In this document: one piece after another, positions 1 to 6,636 of the stretch
How the letters are laid out: every line of letters begins with the position of its first letter
Position numbering within the stretch: the stretch's first letter is position 1
Assembly (NCBI GenBank): GCA_002327985.1
Contig: DCVM01000133.1
Location: forward strand, 1 to 13,513
Origin: Syntrophaceae bacterium UBA2188
GTDB lineage: Bacteria > Desulfobacterota > BSN033 > UBA1163
Direction of reading: 5' to 3'
DNA: 13,513 nt
The notes under the pieces: generated by a model
What the model saw: the letters and a program-made list of their open reading frames with translations, nothing else
Told to the model about the DNA's origin: nothing
Databases searched by the model: none
Program-made: the position numbers and the translations under genes

Positions 1-17
1 TGATTCAATTTTTTGCC

Positions 18-37
18 CCAAATGGCTTGACATTTGG
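18..37. promoter_or_regulatory. Palindrome overlapping the ino1 -35 box (possible operator)
   Basis: CCAAATG (18-24) and CATTTGG (31-37) form a perfect 7-bp inverted repeat with a 6-base centre. The centre and right arm contain the TTGACA -35 hexamer of the putative ino1 promoter. The placement suits a repressor operator. It is AT-rich with no T-run, so it does not look like a terminator. The binding protein is unknown. Confidence 0.35.
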
Positions 38-53
38 AAGGAAATACGATAAT
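27..53 (+). promoter_or_regulatory. Putative sigma70 promoter of ino1
   Basis: TTGACA at 27-32 is a perfect -35 box. GATAAT at 48-53 matches 5 of 6 bases of the -10 consensus. The spacer is 15 bases, shorter than the usual 16-18, which lowers confidence. The start codon lies about 54 bases beyond the -10 box. Confidence 0.5.
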
Positions 54-106
54 TAGGTTTTCTTGGGGAAGAGTGAGGTTATTTTTTAGAAAGGTTGACC
101 CCCTCT

Positions 107-1219
107 ATGGAGAAAAAACCAATCCGAATTGCCGTGGTGGGTGTGGGTAATTGTGCCAGCGCACTCATCCAGGGGATTGAATTTTACCGATCCAATAGCC
201 ACAAGAATCCAATCATGGAACCTCTTGGTTTAATGCACCTGGATATTGGAGGTTATAAACCTTGGGATATTGAGGTGGGAGCGGCTTTCGATATCGATCG
301 AAGAAAAGTGGGGAAACCCCTAAAGGAAGCCCTTTTTGCCAAGCCTAATTGCACTAAAATCATCTGTCCGAACTTCAATGATTCTGCCGTGATGGTATTC
401 ATGGGGGAAGTTCTGGATGGAATTTCCGAACATATGAAAGATTATCCTGAAGATCGCATCTTTCTCGTCGCCAATGAGAAACCCTGCCGTGTGGAAAAGG
501 TTTTAAAGGATTCTGGAGTGGAGATCCTCCTCAATTATCTTCCCGTGGGTTCGGATCGGGCCACCCAATTCTACGCAGAGGCTTGTTTAAGCGCCGGGGT
601 GAGTTTGATCAACTGTATGCCAAGCTTCATTGTCTCTGACCAAAAGTGGGCAAAACGATTTGAAGACAAAAGGATTCCCGCTGTGGGAGATGATGTCAAA
701 TCCCAGATGGGTGCAACGATCATCCATCGGGCCTTGGTGAAGCTCTTTGAAGACCGTGGAGTCAAATTAGATCGAACCTATCAAATCAATACAGGGGGAA
801 ATACCGATTTTCTCAATATGCTCAATCGAAGTCGTTTGAAGAATAAACGGATCTCCAAAACCGAGGCAATTCAATCTCAACTCGGTATTCCCTTGGAACC
901 GGAAAATATTCACATCGGCCCTTCCGATTATGTCCCCTGGCAGAATGACAACAAGGTCTGTTTCCTCCGGATGGAAGGAAGAGGGTTTGGAGAAGTCCCC
1001 TTGAACCTTGAGATGAGACTCTCTGTTGAGGATTCACCTAATAGTGGCGGAATGACGATCGATGCCATTCGATGCTGCAAGATCGCCCGTGAACGAGGAA
1101 TCGGAGGCCCTCTCCTTTCGATCTCTGCCTATGCGATGAAACATCCCCTTGTACAAATCCCTGACAATGAAGCCAAGGCCATGGTGGAGGAATTCATTGA
1201 AGGGAAGCGGGAACGCTAA
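107..1219 (+). CDS. ino1: Inositol-3-phosphate synthase (mycobacterial/archaeal type)
   Basis: This enzyme converts glucose 6-phosphate to 1L-myo-inositol 1-phosphate using NAD+, the first committed step to inositol lipids and inositol-based solutes. It is cytosolic. The N-terminal Rossmann motif reads GVGNCAS (residues 12-18 from this start). The family signatures GDDVKSQMGAT and INTGGNTDFLNM, which form the active site and NAD pocket, are in mid-protein. The length of 370 aa fits the short prokaryotic class and not the ~500-aa eukaryotic one. ATG at 107 was chosen. A TTG at 95 would add four residues, but the AGAAAGG ribosome site (88-94) touches it, while that site lies 12 bases from the ATG. 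The gene stands alone behind its own promoter, and its 3' end overlaps the convergent lipoprotein gene by 26 bases. No inositol monophosphatase or lipid-transfer gene is in the window, so the end product is unknown. Confidence 0.93.
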   Translation: MEKKPIRIAVVGVGNCASALIQGIEFYRSNSHKNPIMEPLGLMHLDIGGYKPWDIEVGAAFDIDRRKVGKPLKEALFAKPNCTKIICPNFNDSAVMVFMGEVLDGISEHMKDYPEDRIFLVANEKPCRVEKVLKDSGVEILLNYLPVGSDRATQFYAEACLSAGVSLINCMPSFIVSDQKWAKRFEDKRIPAVGDDVKSQMGATIIHRALVKLFEDRGVKLDRTYQINTGGNTDFLNMLNRSRLKNKRISKTEAIQSQLGIPLEPENIHIGPSDYVPWQNDNKVCFLRMEGRGFGEVPLNLEMRLSVEDSPNSGGMTIDAIRCCKIARERGIGGPLLSISAYAMKHPLVQIPDNEAKAMVEEFIEGKRER

Positions 1220-2267
1220 TCTTTTTTTCCTTCATCCACCGCTCTAAATAAGGTTTGGGTTCTTCTCCTGAGGTTCGAATCTCCTTTAAAAAATCGACTA
1301 CCCTTCTCAAATCATTTTCGAAATATTCATAGAGTCTTTGAAAATCTCCAAGGCGGTGGAAATATTGACGATAGGCCAGTAGCACCGCATTATTAAGATC
1401 CCTTCTTTCGAAATGAGTGGTGTTCTCTGTCTTGAAAGAAATCTTTTTAAATTCCTCCTTTAGAGAATGGAATATTTCCTCTCTCCCCTTTATCTTTTCA
1501 TCTTTTGAAATCTCCTTTGAATAAAAATTCGATAGTCGCTCACAAGCTTGATCGATCCAACGGCTAAAAATGAGATCATCCTCCTGAGCATGGATAGCCT
1601 CGATCACCTCTTTCGATCCCGAACCATACTTCTCTGTTAAGAAATGGATGGCTCCTTGATTTCCGATAAACGTGGCGATCTGCTCATTCAAATCGGTCTG
1701 ACCTTTAAAATAGATGCTGGCATGGGTCATCTCATGGAGAATGAGGTTGGCGATCGTGGCCTCTTCATATTGGAGCATGGAAGAAAAGATGGGGTCTTTC
1801 AACCACCCCAGGGTGCTATAAGCCCCGGCCTGCTGGACAAAGGTATCGTAATCCCTCCCTTCGAGAAATCGCTTTTCCTTTAAAGCCCCCTCTTTCGTAA
1901 AAAAACTTTTATAGGTCACTTTTCCTGTAATGGGGAAATTCCAATGATAGAGCCGAAGGTGATCCTTCTCCGAGGCCGTGAGGACATGGAGAACAGGACC
2001 TTTAACCTCAAAATATTTTGAATAGCTCTGGGTTACCTTAAGGCCCAGTTTCTCCTCTCCGTAGCGCTTTACCTCCTGGATGAGATGGATCTTCTCCTTG
2101 GCTTCAGGGTCTGTCCACTCATTCTCTAAAACTTCTTGAACGGGAACACTATGAAAAGTAATCGAGGATTGATGCCATCCCAATTGAGAGAGATAGAGGA
2201 GCTTGGTGCAGCCGGTCAAACTGAGCAGGATGAATATAAGAAACAAAAAGGAATGCAAGGTGTTCAT
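1194..2267 (-). CDS. Lipoprotein zinc metallopeptidase (putative aminopeptidase, PF10023-like)
   Basis: The 357-aa protein begins with a lipoprotein signal: a hydrophobic stretch ending in the lipobox LTGC, with the lipidated cysteine at residue 20, so it should be membrane-anchored outside the cytoplasm. The zinc motif HEMTH is at 178-182, followed by NEQIATFIG at 194-202, whose glutamate is the likely third ligand. This HExxHA...NExxAxFxG arrangement marks the family annotated as putative aminopeptidase (PF10023). Substrate and biology are poorly known, and aminopeptidase is a family label. It is the last gene of the TRAP cluster, starting 19 bases after the permease stop. The ribosome site before ATG 2267 is weak, so translation may be coupled to the permease. 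A functional link to the transporter is not established. Its stop codon lies inside the 3' end of ino1 on the opposite strand. Confidence 0.82.
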   Translation of the reverse strand: MNTLHSFLFLIFILLSLTGCTKLLYLSQLGWHQSSITFHSVPVQEVLENEWTDPEAKEKIHLIQEVKRYGEEKLGLKVTQSYSKYFEVKGPVLHVLTASEKDHLRLYHWNFPITGKVTYKSFFTKEGALKEKRFLEGRDYDTFVQQAGAYSTLGWLKDPIFSSMLQYEEATIANLILHEMTHASIYFKGQTDLNEQIATFIGNQGAIHFLTEKYGSGSKEVIEAIHAQEDDLIFSRWIDQACERLSNFYSKEISKDEKIKGREEIFHSLKEEFKKISFKTENTTHFERRDLNNAVLLAYRQYFHRLGDFQRLYEYFENDLRRVVDFLKEIRTSGEEPKPYLERWMKEKKISVPASLQ

Positions 2268-2286
2268 GCTGAACTTTGTGCTGAAT

Positions 2287-4248
2287 TCATTTCAGTATCG
2301 TTTCAGCATCTCTTCTCAATTTCTGTAAAAAAACAACCACGGCCACCAAACCCAATCCGATGGCATCATAGATGGCAACCGGGTAGACCAATAGCAACCC
2401 TGCAGCAATAAGCATGATCCGTTCATAAAGGGTTGTCTTCTTAATAAACCAGTTCTCGACTCCTCCCGCCAGGGCAGCCAGTCCAATAAAAGCAGTGATG
2501 GTTGTCCAGAAGATGTCCATGACTGGTCCTTTCAGAAGAATACCAACGCCTTTGGGATCAAGGGTAAACATGAAGGGCACAATAAAGGCAGGCAGGGTAT
2601 ATTTCCAAGCATACATGGTTGTTTTATAAGGATTTCCTTTGGTCAGGGCTGCCGCCGCAAAACAAGAAAGGGCTGTGGGCGGAGAGACCTCTGAAAGAAT
2701 AGCATAGTAGAAGACGAACATGTGGGCAGCAAAGTCTGGAATCCCGAGCTGGATCAATGCGGGCGCGGCAATCACCGCAGAGATGATGTAAGAAGCCGTA
2801 ACCGGGACAGCCAGCCCAATCACCCAGACAATCAGGGCAGTATAGACAGCGGTTAGGAAAATACTTCCTCCTGCATAGGCGATAATGATTGAACTGAACT
2901 TTAACCCCAGACCCGTCAGGGTCACCACCCCTACGATGATTCCAGCCGCGGCACAGGTGGAGGCAACTGTCAAAACTCCGATCGAGCCCCCTCTCAAGGC
3001 TTTCACTAATTTCTTGGGATAGAGGCCCGTGTCTTTCCTAATAAAACTGAGAGCAAAAGTGATCACCGTGGCCCAGAAGACCGCCATAATGGGCGTGAAG
3101 CCTATCACCATGATCGCCACAATGGCGATGAGAGAGATGAAGTGGAATCCATAAAGGTAAGTGAGCTGCCACAAATTATAGGTCCTATCGAAAGGAATCT
3201 CTTTGACCCCGAACTTTTTAGCATCCAGCTCTACCATCAAAAAGATTGACCAATAGTAGAGGCATGTCGGAATACAGGCCATGACGATGACATCTAAATA
3301 GGAGATCTTTAAAAATTCTGCGATGAGAAAAGCAGCGGCCCCCAAGACAGGAGGAGAAAGGATCGCCCCGATCCCTCCTGCAGAGAGGAGTCCACCAGCT
3401 GCATCCCTACTATAGCCTGCCTTAGCCAGCATGGGATAGGCCACCGATCCCAATGTGACCGTCGTAGCCACACCGCTTCCGGAGGGGCCTCCGAGAAGGA
3501 AAGAGGCTAATGTCACGGTTCGGCCTGCACCGGTCGTCTTCCCCCCCATTGCCGCAAAGGAGAAGTCAATAAAGAACTTTCCCGCACCTGAGAACTCCAA
3601 AAAGGCACCCCAGATGGTAAAGAGAATAATGAACGTCGAGGAGACATCGATCGGAACGCCAAAGATTCCTTCGAGGGTCATATACATATGGCCAACCAGG
3701 CGATCGATGTCATATCCCCGGTGGGTCCAAGGAGCTGGTAGCTGCGGCCCAACGAAAGCATAAACAATAAAAGCAATGACAATCACAGGCATGATCCAGC
3801 CCGTTGTTCTGCGGGTCGCCTCCAGCACCAATAGAATCAATATAATCCCAAAGAACTTATCCCAAAAATTGGGAACAACAGAACGGTAGATGAAATCCTC
3901 AAAGTCAATCATCATGTAGACGATGACAGCAATTCCGAGCAGGGCAAGCAGGAAGTCATACCAGACGATCCGATTCTTAAACCGCTTGAAGGATGGAAAG
4001 ACCAGGAAAGAGAGAAAAAGGACGAACATGACATGGATTCCTCTTAGAACCTGGGTCATGATGATGCCGACAGCGGCATAGAGGTGAATGAGTGACATCA
4101 GGACTGCCACCGCTGTGATGAAAACGTCCATCCTCCCTGTAAGCCTTCGAGAGGGCCCTTCCTCTTCTTCGATATACTTTTCGGCTTCTCTCAGGGCCTC
4201 TTCGGATATAACCACTTCCTGGTTTAGTCTCTCTTTTTCCTCTTCCAT
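2287..4248 (-). CDS. TRAP transporter permease, 4TM/12TM (DctQM) fusion
   Basis: The inner-membrane permease of a tripartite ATP-independent periplasmic transporter uses an ion gradient to import the ligand delivered by the binding protein. Its 653 aa are almost all hydrophobic segments after a charged cytosolic N-terminus of about 35 residues. The first third corresponds to the small DctQ-like subunit and the rest to the DctM-like channel, fused as is usual in TAXI systems. DctM signatures include the Gly/Thr-rich GVATTVTLGS, then GAILSPPVLG, and near the C-terminus SEVSPPTALS. ATG 4248 was chosen because AGGTGAGG precedes it closely. A TTG start at 4281 has no ribosome site. It belongs with the TAXI and DUF1850 genes upstream but is separated from them by 208 bases holding a MITE-like element. 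The substrate cannot be read from sequence. Confidence 0.92.
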   Translation of the reverse strand: MEEEKERLNQEVVISEEALREAEKYIEEEEGPSRRLTGRMDVFITAVAVLMSLIHLYAAVGIIMTQVLRGIHVMFVLFLSFLVFPSFKRFKNRIVWYDFLLALLGIAVIVYMMIDFEDFIYRSVVPNFWDKFFGIILILLVLEATRRTTGWIMPVIVIAFIVYAFVGPQLPAPWTHRGYDIDRLVGHMYMTLEGIFGVPIDVSSTFIILFTIWGAFLEFSGAGKFFIDFSFAAMGGKTTGAGRTVTLASFLLGGPSGSGVATTVTLGSVAYPMLAKAGYSRDAAGGLLSAGGIGAILSPPVLGAAAFLIAEFLKISYLDVIVMACIPTCLYYWSIFLMVELDAKKFGVKEIPFDRTYNLWQLTYLYGFHFISLIAIVAIMVIGFTPIMAVFWATVITFALSFIRKDTGLYPKKLVKALRGGSIGVLTVASTCAAAGIIVGVVTLTGLGLKFSSIIIAYAGGSIFLTAVYTALIVWVIGLAVPVTASYIISAVIAAPALIQLGIPDFAAHMFVFYYAILSEVSPPTALSCFAAAALTKGNPYKTTMYAWKYTLPAFIVPFMFTLDPKGVGILLKGPVMDIFWTTITAFIGLAALAGGVENWFIKKTTLYERIMLIAAGLLLVYPVAIYDAIGLGLVAVVVFLQKLRRDAETILK

Positions 4249-4284
4249 AACCTCACCTAAAGGAATCAGGGAATTGGGCAATGA

Positions 4285-4342
4285 TGGAATATTGGATTTT
4301 TCCGACTTGAGTTAGCCATCATTCCATTATTCCAATATTCCA
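4285..4342. repeat. 12-bp inverted repeat built from ATTCC octamers
   Basis: TGGAATATTGGA (4285-4296) and TCCAATATTCCA (4331-4342) are perfect inverted repeats 34 bases apart. The right arm lies in a short octamer array ATCATTCC ATTATTCC AATATTCC (4318-4341). It abuts the MITE-like element and lies upstream of the TRAP permease start, so it would fold in the intercistronic RNA. Being AT-rich and lacking a T-run, it is a poor terminator. Confidence 0.55.
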
Positions 4343-4376
4343 AAAATGATGGATTCGTAAAAAGTCCTGATTTGTC

Positions 4377-4397
4377 ACCCTGAACTTGTTTCAGGGT
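4377..4397. repeat. Hairpin 1 of the MITE-like element
   Basis: ACCCTGAA and TTCAGGGT form a perfect 8-bp stem around the loop CTTGT. It is preceded by GTC and followed by CT, as hairpin 2 is when read on the other strand. Confidence 0.75.
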
Positions 4398-4421
4398 CTC
4401 ATAACTCATTGATTTTGTTAG

Positions 4422-4442
4422 ATGCTGAATCAAGTTCAGCAT
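4422..4442. repeat. Hairpin 2 of the MITE-like element, inverted relative to hairpin 1
   Basis: ATGCTGAA and TTCAGCAT form a perfect 8-bp stem around TCAAG. Read on the minus strand it aligns with hairpin 1 across stem and loop. The two differ at two stem pairs (C-G to T-A and C-G to G-C), both compensated, plus one loop base. Confidence 0.75.
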
Positions 4443-4456
4443 GACGTTTTCCCTCT

Positions 4457-4945
4457 TTATGGACTATTTACGAGATCATCAAAAATATATTTTCCCAAAG
4501 AGAGCGATTCGATTCTCAATTGAATCCGATCTCCCCTTTCCCCGATCTCACTCAAATAGATCTTCCTGTCTCTGATAATCAATCCCTGCCCTTCTCCCAT
4601 TCCCCTCTTAATAATGAATACCGCCCCCAGCCTTTGATCCATCGAATGGAATTCTTTCGTATCCTCAAATCCATAATATTCCATCACCGCAGGGCTATTC
4701 GTCCTTACCCCTTTGAGGACAATCGTATCTCCTTCAGCCTGGAATTCCTCAACCACAGGCTCCCTGTAGATAGAATGAATATAGAACATGGAAAAGATTT
4801 CATTGGAACTTATCTTGATATGGATTGTTCGTGGATGATCCATATTTTTCAATTGTAGGACCATCGCCTTCTTAAGAAGGAAAACCCCTCCTGCCACGAT
4901 AAAGATTGCAATCAATGTCAGGAGGGGCCAGTGTTTCGCTTTCAA
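4457..4945 (-). CDS. DUF1850 domain protein associated with the TAXI-TRAP transporter
   Basis: This 162-aa protein has an N-terminal membrane segment (about residues 7-25) and a small soluble domain likely outside the membrane. The domain carries the DUF1850 (PF08905) pattern of a Tyr-x-His-Ser motif (residues 55-58, YIHS) followed by P-V-x-E. DUF1850 genes are regularly found beside TAXI-type TRAP genes. Their role is unknown, perhaps accessory to the binding protein or permease. The start is a TTG directly after the TAA of the TAXI gene (TAATTG), so translation is probably coupled; no strong ribosome site is visible. The residues from Asp156 to the end (DDLVNSP) are encoded by the right terminal repeat of the MITE-like element, so the original C-terminus may have been different. 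Confidence 0.82.
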   Translation of the reverse strand: MKAKHWPLLTLIAIFIVAGGVFLLKKAMVLQLKNMDHPRTIHIKISSNEIFSMFYIHSIYREPVVEEFQAEGDTIVLKGVRTNSPAVMEYYGFEDTKEFHSMDQRLGAVFIIKRGMGEGQGLIIRDRKIYLSEIGERGDRIQLRIESLSLGKYIFDDLVNSP

Positions 4946-5908
4946 TTATTTGATCTTAAGCCCTTTCTCTGTAAAATATCGAATGACACCAGGATGGAAT
5001 GGTATGGGTGACCCTCCAACTTGGGGTTCCAAAGATAAGAATCTTGCATCTCTATGGGATGCTACCAATTCCGGTTTGCGGTCAAATAAAGTCTTCACGA
5101 TATCATAGGCAACATCGCCCTTCATCTTTTCGTTACAGATAAGGAGATTCCACACCACAGCCATCTCTACATCCACATCCTGTCCAGGATAGGTTTTGGC
5201 AGGAATGATGCCTTTTACATAGAGAGGCCCATACTTCTCCCTCATCTTGGAAACCGCATCTCCATGAGAAATGATTTTGATCTTAATTCCAGGCGTTGCT
5301 CCTAAATCTGTCACAGCAGCAGTGGGAAGACCTCCGTCCCAGAAGAAGGCGTCGATCTTTCTATCCTTCAATGCTCCGGCTGATTCAGCAACACCCAATT
5401 TATCTCTGGTGAAATCCTTATCCGGAATCAATCCATAGGCCTCCAGAACCCTCAGGGCTTTCACCTCGGTTCCGCTTCCAGGGGCGCCGGTTGAAACCCT
5501 TTTCCCTTTGAGATCTGTCACTTTCTCAATGCCTTTACCCTCAATGGTCACAATATGCATGTTATTTGGATAAAGAACCGCTGCTGTTCTCAAGGGAATC
5601 TTCTCCTTAAACTTCCCTTTCCCCTGAAACGCATCCCATCCCACATCTGCCATGATCAGGGCTAAGTCTGCTTTGCCCTGACCCACCAGAAGGCAGTTAT
5701 CCACTGAGGCAGTAGTCACTTCCGCAGTCGCCTCTGCATAGGGTACATATTTAGAGATAACGTTTGCCATACCTCCACCTAATGGATAATAGACGCCCCC
5801 TGTTCCTCCTGTAGCAATGGAAAGCCGAACGTCTTTTTTCTGAGCCCATGCCGAAGAAAGACTAAAAACAAATATCAGGATAATGACCAATACCGTTAGA
5901 CGTTTCAT
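4946..5908 (-). CDS. TAXI-family TRAP transporter solute-binding protein
   Basis: This periplasmic receptor captures the substrate and delivers it to the TRAP permease. From ATG 5908 it is 320 aa with a clear signal peptide: MKRL, a hydrophobic core, then cleavage after Ala-Trp-Ala at residue 22. The mature N-terminus carries the TAXI signature ATGGTGGVYYPLGGGMANVI, and the centre has DLKGKRVSTGAPGSGTE, typical of the ligand-binding cleft. A longer reading frame exists, but the AAGGAGG site at 5916-5922, seven bases from this ATG, and the signal peptide settle the start. It is the first gene of its operon, 30 or so bases from the predicted transcription start. TAXI proteins are often labelled glutamate/fumarate receptors, but the ligand here is not deducible. 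Confidence 0.93.
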   Translation of the reverse strand: MKRLTVLVIILIFVFSLSSAWAQKKDVRLSIATGGTGGVYYPLGGGMANVISKYVPYAEATAEVTTASVDNCLLVGQGKADLALIMADVGWDAFQGKGKFKEKIPLRTAAVLYPNNMHIVTIEGKGIEKVTDLKGKRVSTGAPGSGTEVKALRVLEAYGLIPDKDFTRDKLGVAESAGALKDRKIDAFFWDGGLPTAAVTDLGATPGIKIKIISHGDAVSKMREKYGPLYVKGIIPAKTYPGQDVDVEMAVVWNLLICNEKMKGDVAYDIVKTLFDRKPELVASHRDARFLSLEPQVGGSPIPFHPGVIRYFTEKGLKIK

Positions 5909-5945
5909 AAGATAACCTCCTTCAAAAGATATTTTGTAGGTAAAA

Positions 5946-5974
5946 TTTATAGTAAACTTGGCTCCTTTTGTCAA
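5946..5974 (-). promoter_or_regulatory. Near-consensus sigma70 promoter of the TAXI-TRAP operon
   Basis: On the minus strand TTGACA (5974-5969) is followed by a 17-base spacer and TATAAA (5951-5946), matching 11 of 12 consensus bases with ideal spacing. Transcription should start near 5939, giving a leader of about 30 bases that holds the AAGGAGG ribosome site. No operator-like palindrome is evident beside it, suggesting strong and possibly constitutive expression. Confidence 0.85.
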
Positions 5975-5984
5975 CAAGAAGTTT

Positions 5985-6536
5985 TCAGGCGGGATACGAG
6001 GGATGTTTCGGTTTTACCCCGGCCTTCTTCTCTTCATATCGGGCAAGGAGATAGAGGACATCGGAAAGGCGGTTCAGATATTCCAATATTTTTAAGTTAT
6101 GGAGTATTTTCTTTGATTTCATCTTTGCCACCAATCGTTCTACTCTCCTTGAAACAGCCCGGGCCACATCTAAAATGCTGGAAACCTGTGTCTCACCATA
6201 GATGATAAATCCAGGCTCTGGTTTGAGAAGGGCCTCAAAATCAACAGAAAGTCTGCTTAACCAATCCACCTCCTTTCGGGTTGTGTGCCCTTTCAAGAGA
6301 TTTCGACTCCCTCCGGATAAGGCAAGTTCCGATCCAATGATGAACAAGTGATTCTGAATGTGAAACAGAACTTTTCTCACCCTCTGATCTTTCGAGGTCG
6401 CCCTTGCCATCCCCAGGAAGGAATTTAATTCATCCAGCGTTCCAAAGGTTTCAGGTTTGAGATGGTATTTGGGCACACGCCCCCCTCCCAAAAGTCCGGT
6501 GAAACCTTTATCCCCTCTTTTTGTGCTGATGGGCAT
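5985..6536 (-). CDS. pduO: PduO-type cob(I)alamin adenosyltransferase
   Basis: The enzyme transfers the adenosyl group of ATP to the cobalt of cob(I)alamin, producing adenosylcobalamin. The 183-aa length is typical. The ATP-binding N-terminus reads STKRGDKGFTGLLGG (residues 4-18), followed by FGTLDELNSFLG (31-42). The C-terminal half has RAVSRRVERLV (126-136) and YLNRLSDVLYLLAR (153-166), which bind ATP phosphates and corrinoid in this family. The ribosome site before ATG 6536 is weak. The next gene upstream on the strand is the flavoprotein, about 98 bases away, and the TAXI promoter lies just downstream. The nearest visible user of the cofactor is NrdJ, in another transcription unit. PduO, CobA and EutT types are unrelated; this is clearly the PduO type. 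Confidence 0.92.
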   Translation of the reverse strand: MPISTKRGDKGFTGLLGGGRVPKYHLKPETFGTLDELNSFLGMARATSKDQRVRKVLFHIQNHLFIIGSELALSGGSRNLLKGHTTRKEVDWLSRLSVDFEALLKPEPGFIIYGETQVSSILDVARAVSRRVERLVAKMKSKKILHNLKILEYLNRLSDVLYLLARYEEKKAGVKPKHPSYPA

Positions 6537-6541
6537 GATTC

Positions 6542-6569
6542 TTAGTGTTAAGTGTTAAGTGGTTAGCAT
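6542..6569. repeat. Short heptamer repeat TAAGTGT
   Basis: Four in-phase heptamers, TTAGTGT TAAGTGT TAAGTGG TTAGCAT, lie directly upstream of the adenosyltransferase start. They resemble the second heptamer array at 6581-6636 in unit length but not in sequence. Confidence 0.55.
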
Positions 6570-6580
6570 TTCCTTTAAAA

Positions 6581-6636
6581 GTTCAAAGATCATGGTTCAA
6601 AGTTCATCGTTCATCGTTCATGTTTCATCGTTCATC
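6581..6636. repeat. Eight-unit heptamer array, consensus GTTCATC (GATGAAC on the minus strand)
   Basis: Eight consecutive 7-base units fill 56 bases: GTTCAAA, GATCATG, GTTCAAA, GTTCATC, GTTCATC, GTTCATG, TTTCATC and GTTCATC. The array ends in the TGA stop codon of the flavoprotein gene (6635-6637) and occupies more than half the gap to the adenosyltransferase. No coding function; all units stay in phase despite substitutions. Confidence 0.8.

Larger units (their letters stand above)
4348..4480. mobile_element. MITE-like element with terminal inverted repeats and two inverted hairpins
   Basis: This 133-bp non-coding element is bounded by 20-bp imperfect inverted repeats, 4348-4367 and 4461-4480, identical at 16 of 20 positions and sharing the core TCGTAAA-AGTCC. 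The hexamer AAAAAT flanks it on both sides (4342-4347 and 4481-4486), as a target-site duplication would, although the sequence is low in complexity. Inside are two hairpins in opposite orientation. No transposase fits inside, so movement would need an enzyme from elsewhere. The right end lies within the DUF1850 coding region and supplies its last residues and the way into its stop codon. It sits between two genes of one transport operon. A near-identical left edge occurs at the window end. A REP/BIME-like element is an alternative name. Confidence 0.65.

Noticed and set aside
4249..4281. TTG start giving an 11-residue longer TRAP permease
   Set aside because: No ribosome site precedes the TTG, whereas AGGTGAGG lies just before ATG 4248.
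4088..4315. 75-aa frame opposite the start of the TRAP permease
   Set aside because: Low-complexity Ser-rich translation antisense to the charged permease N-terminus; no support as a gene.
4867..4880. Perfect 14-bp palindrome CCTTCTTAAGAAGG inside the DUF1850 gene
   Set aside because: It encodes the Leu-Leu-Lys-Lys end of a membrane segment, where such codons arise easily, and it has no positional link to a promoter.
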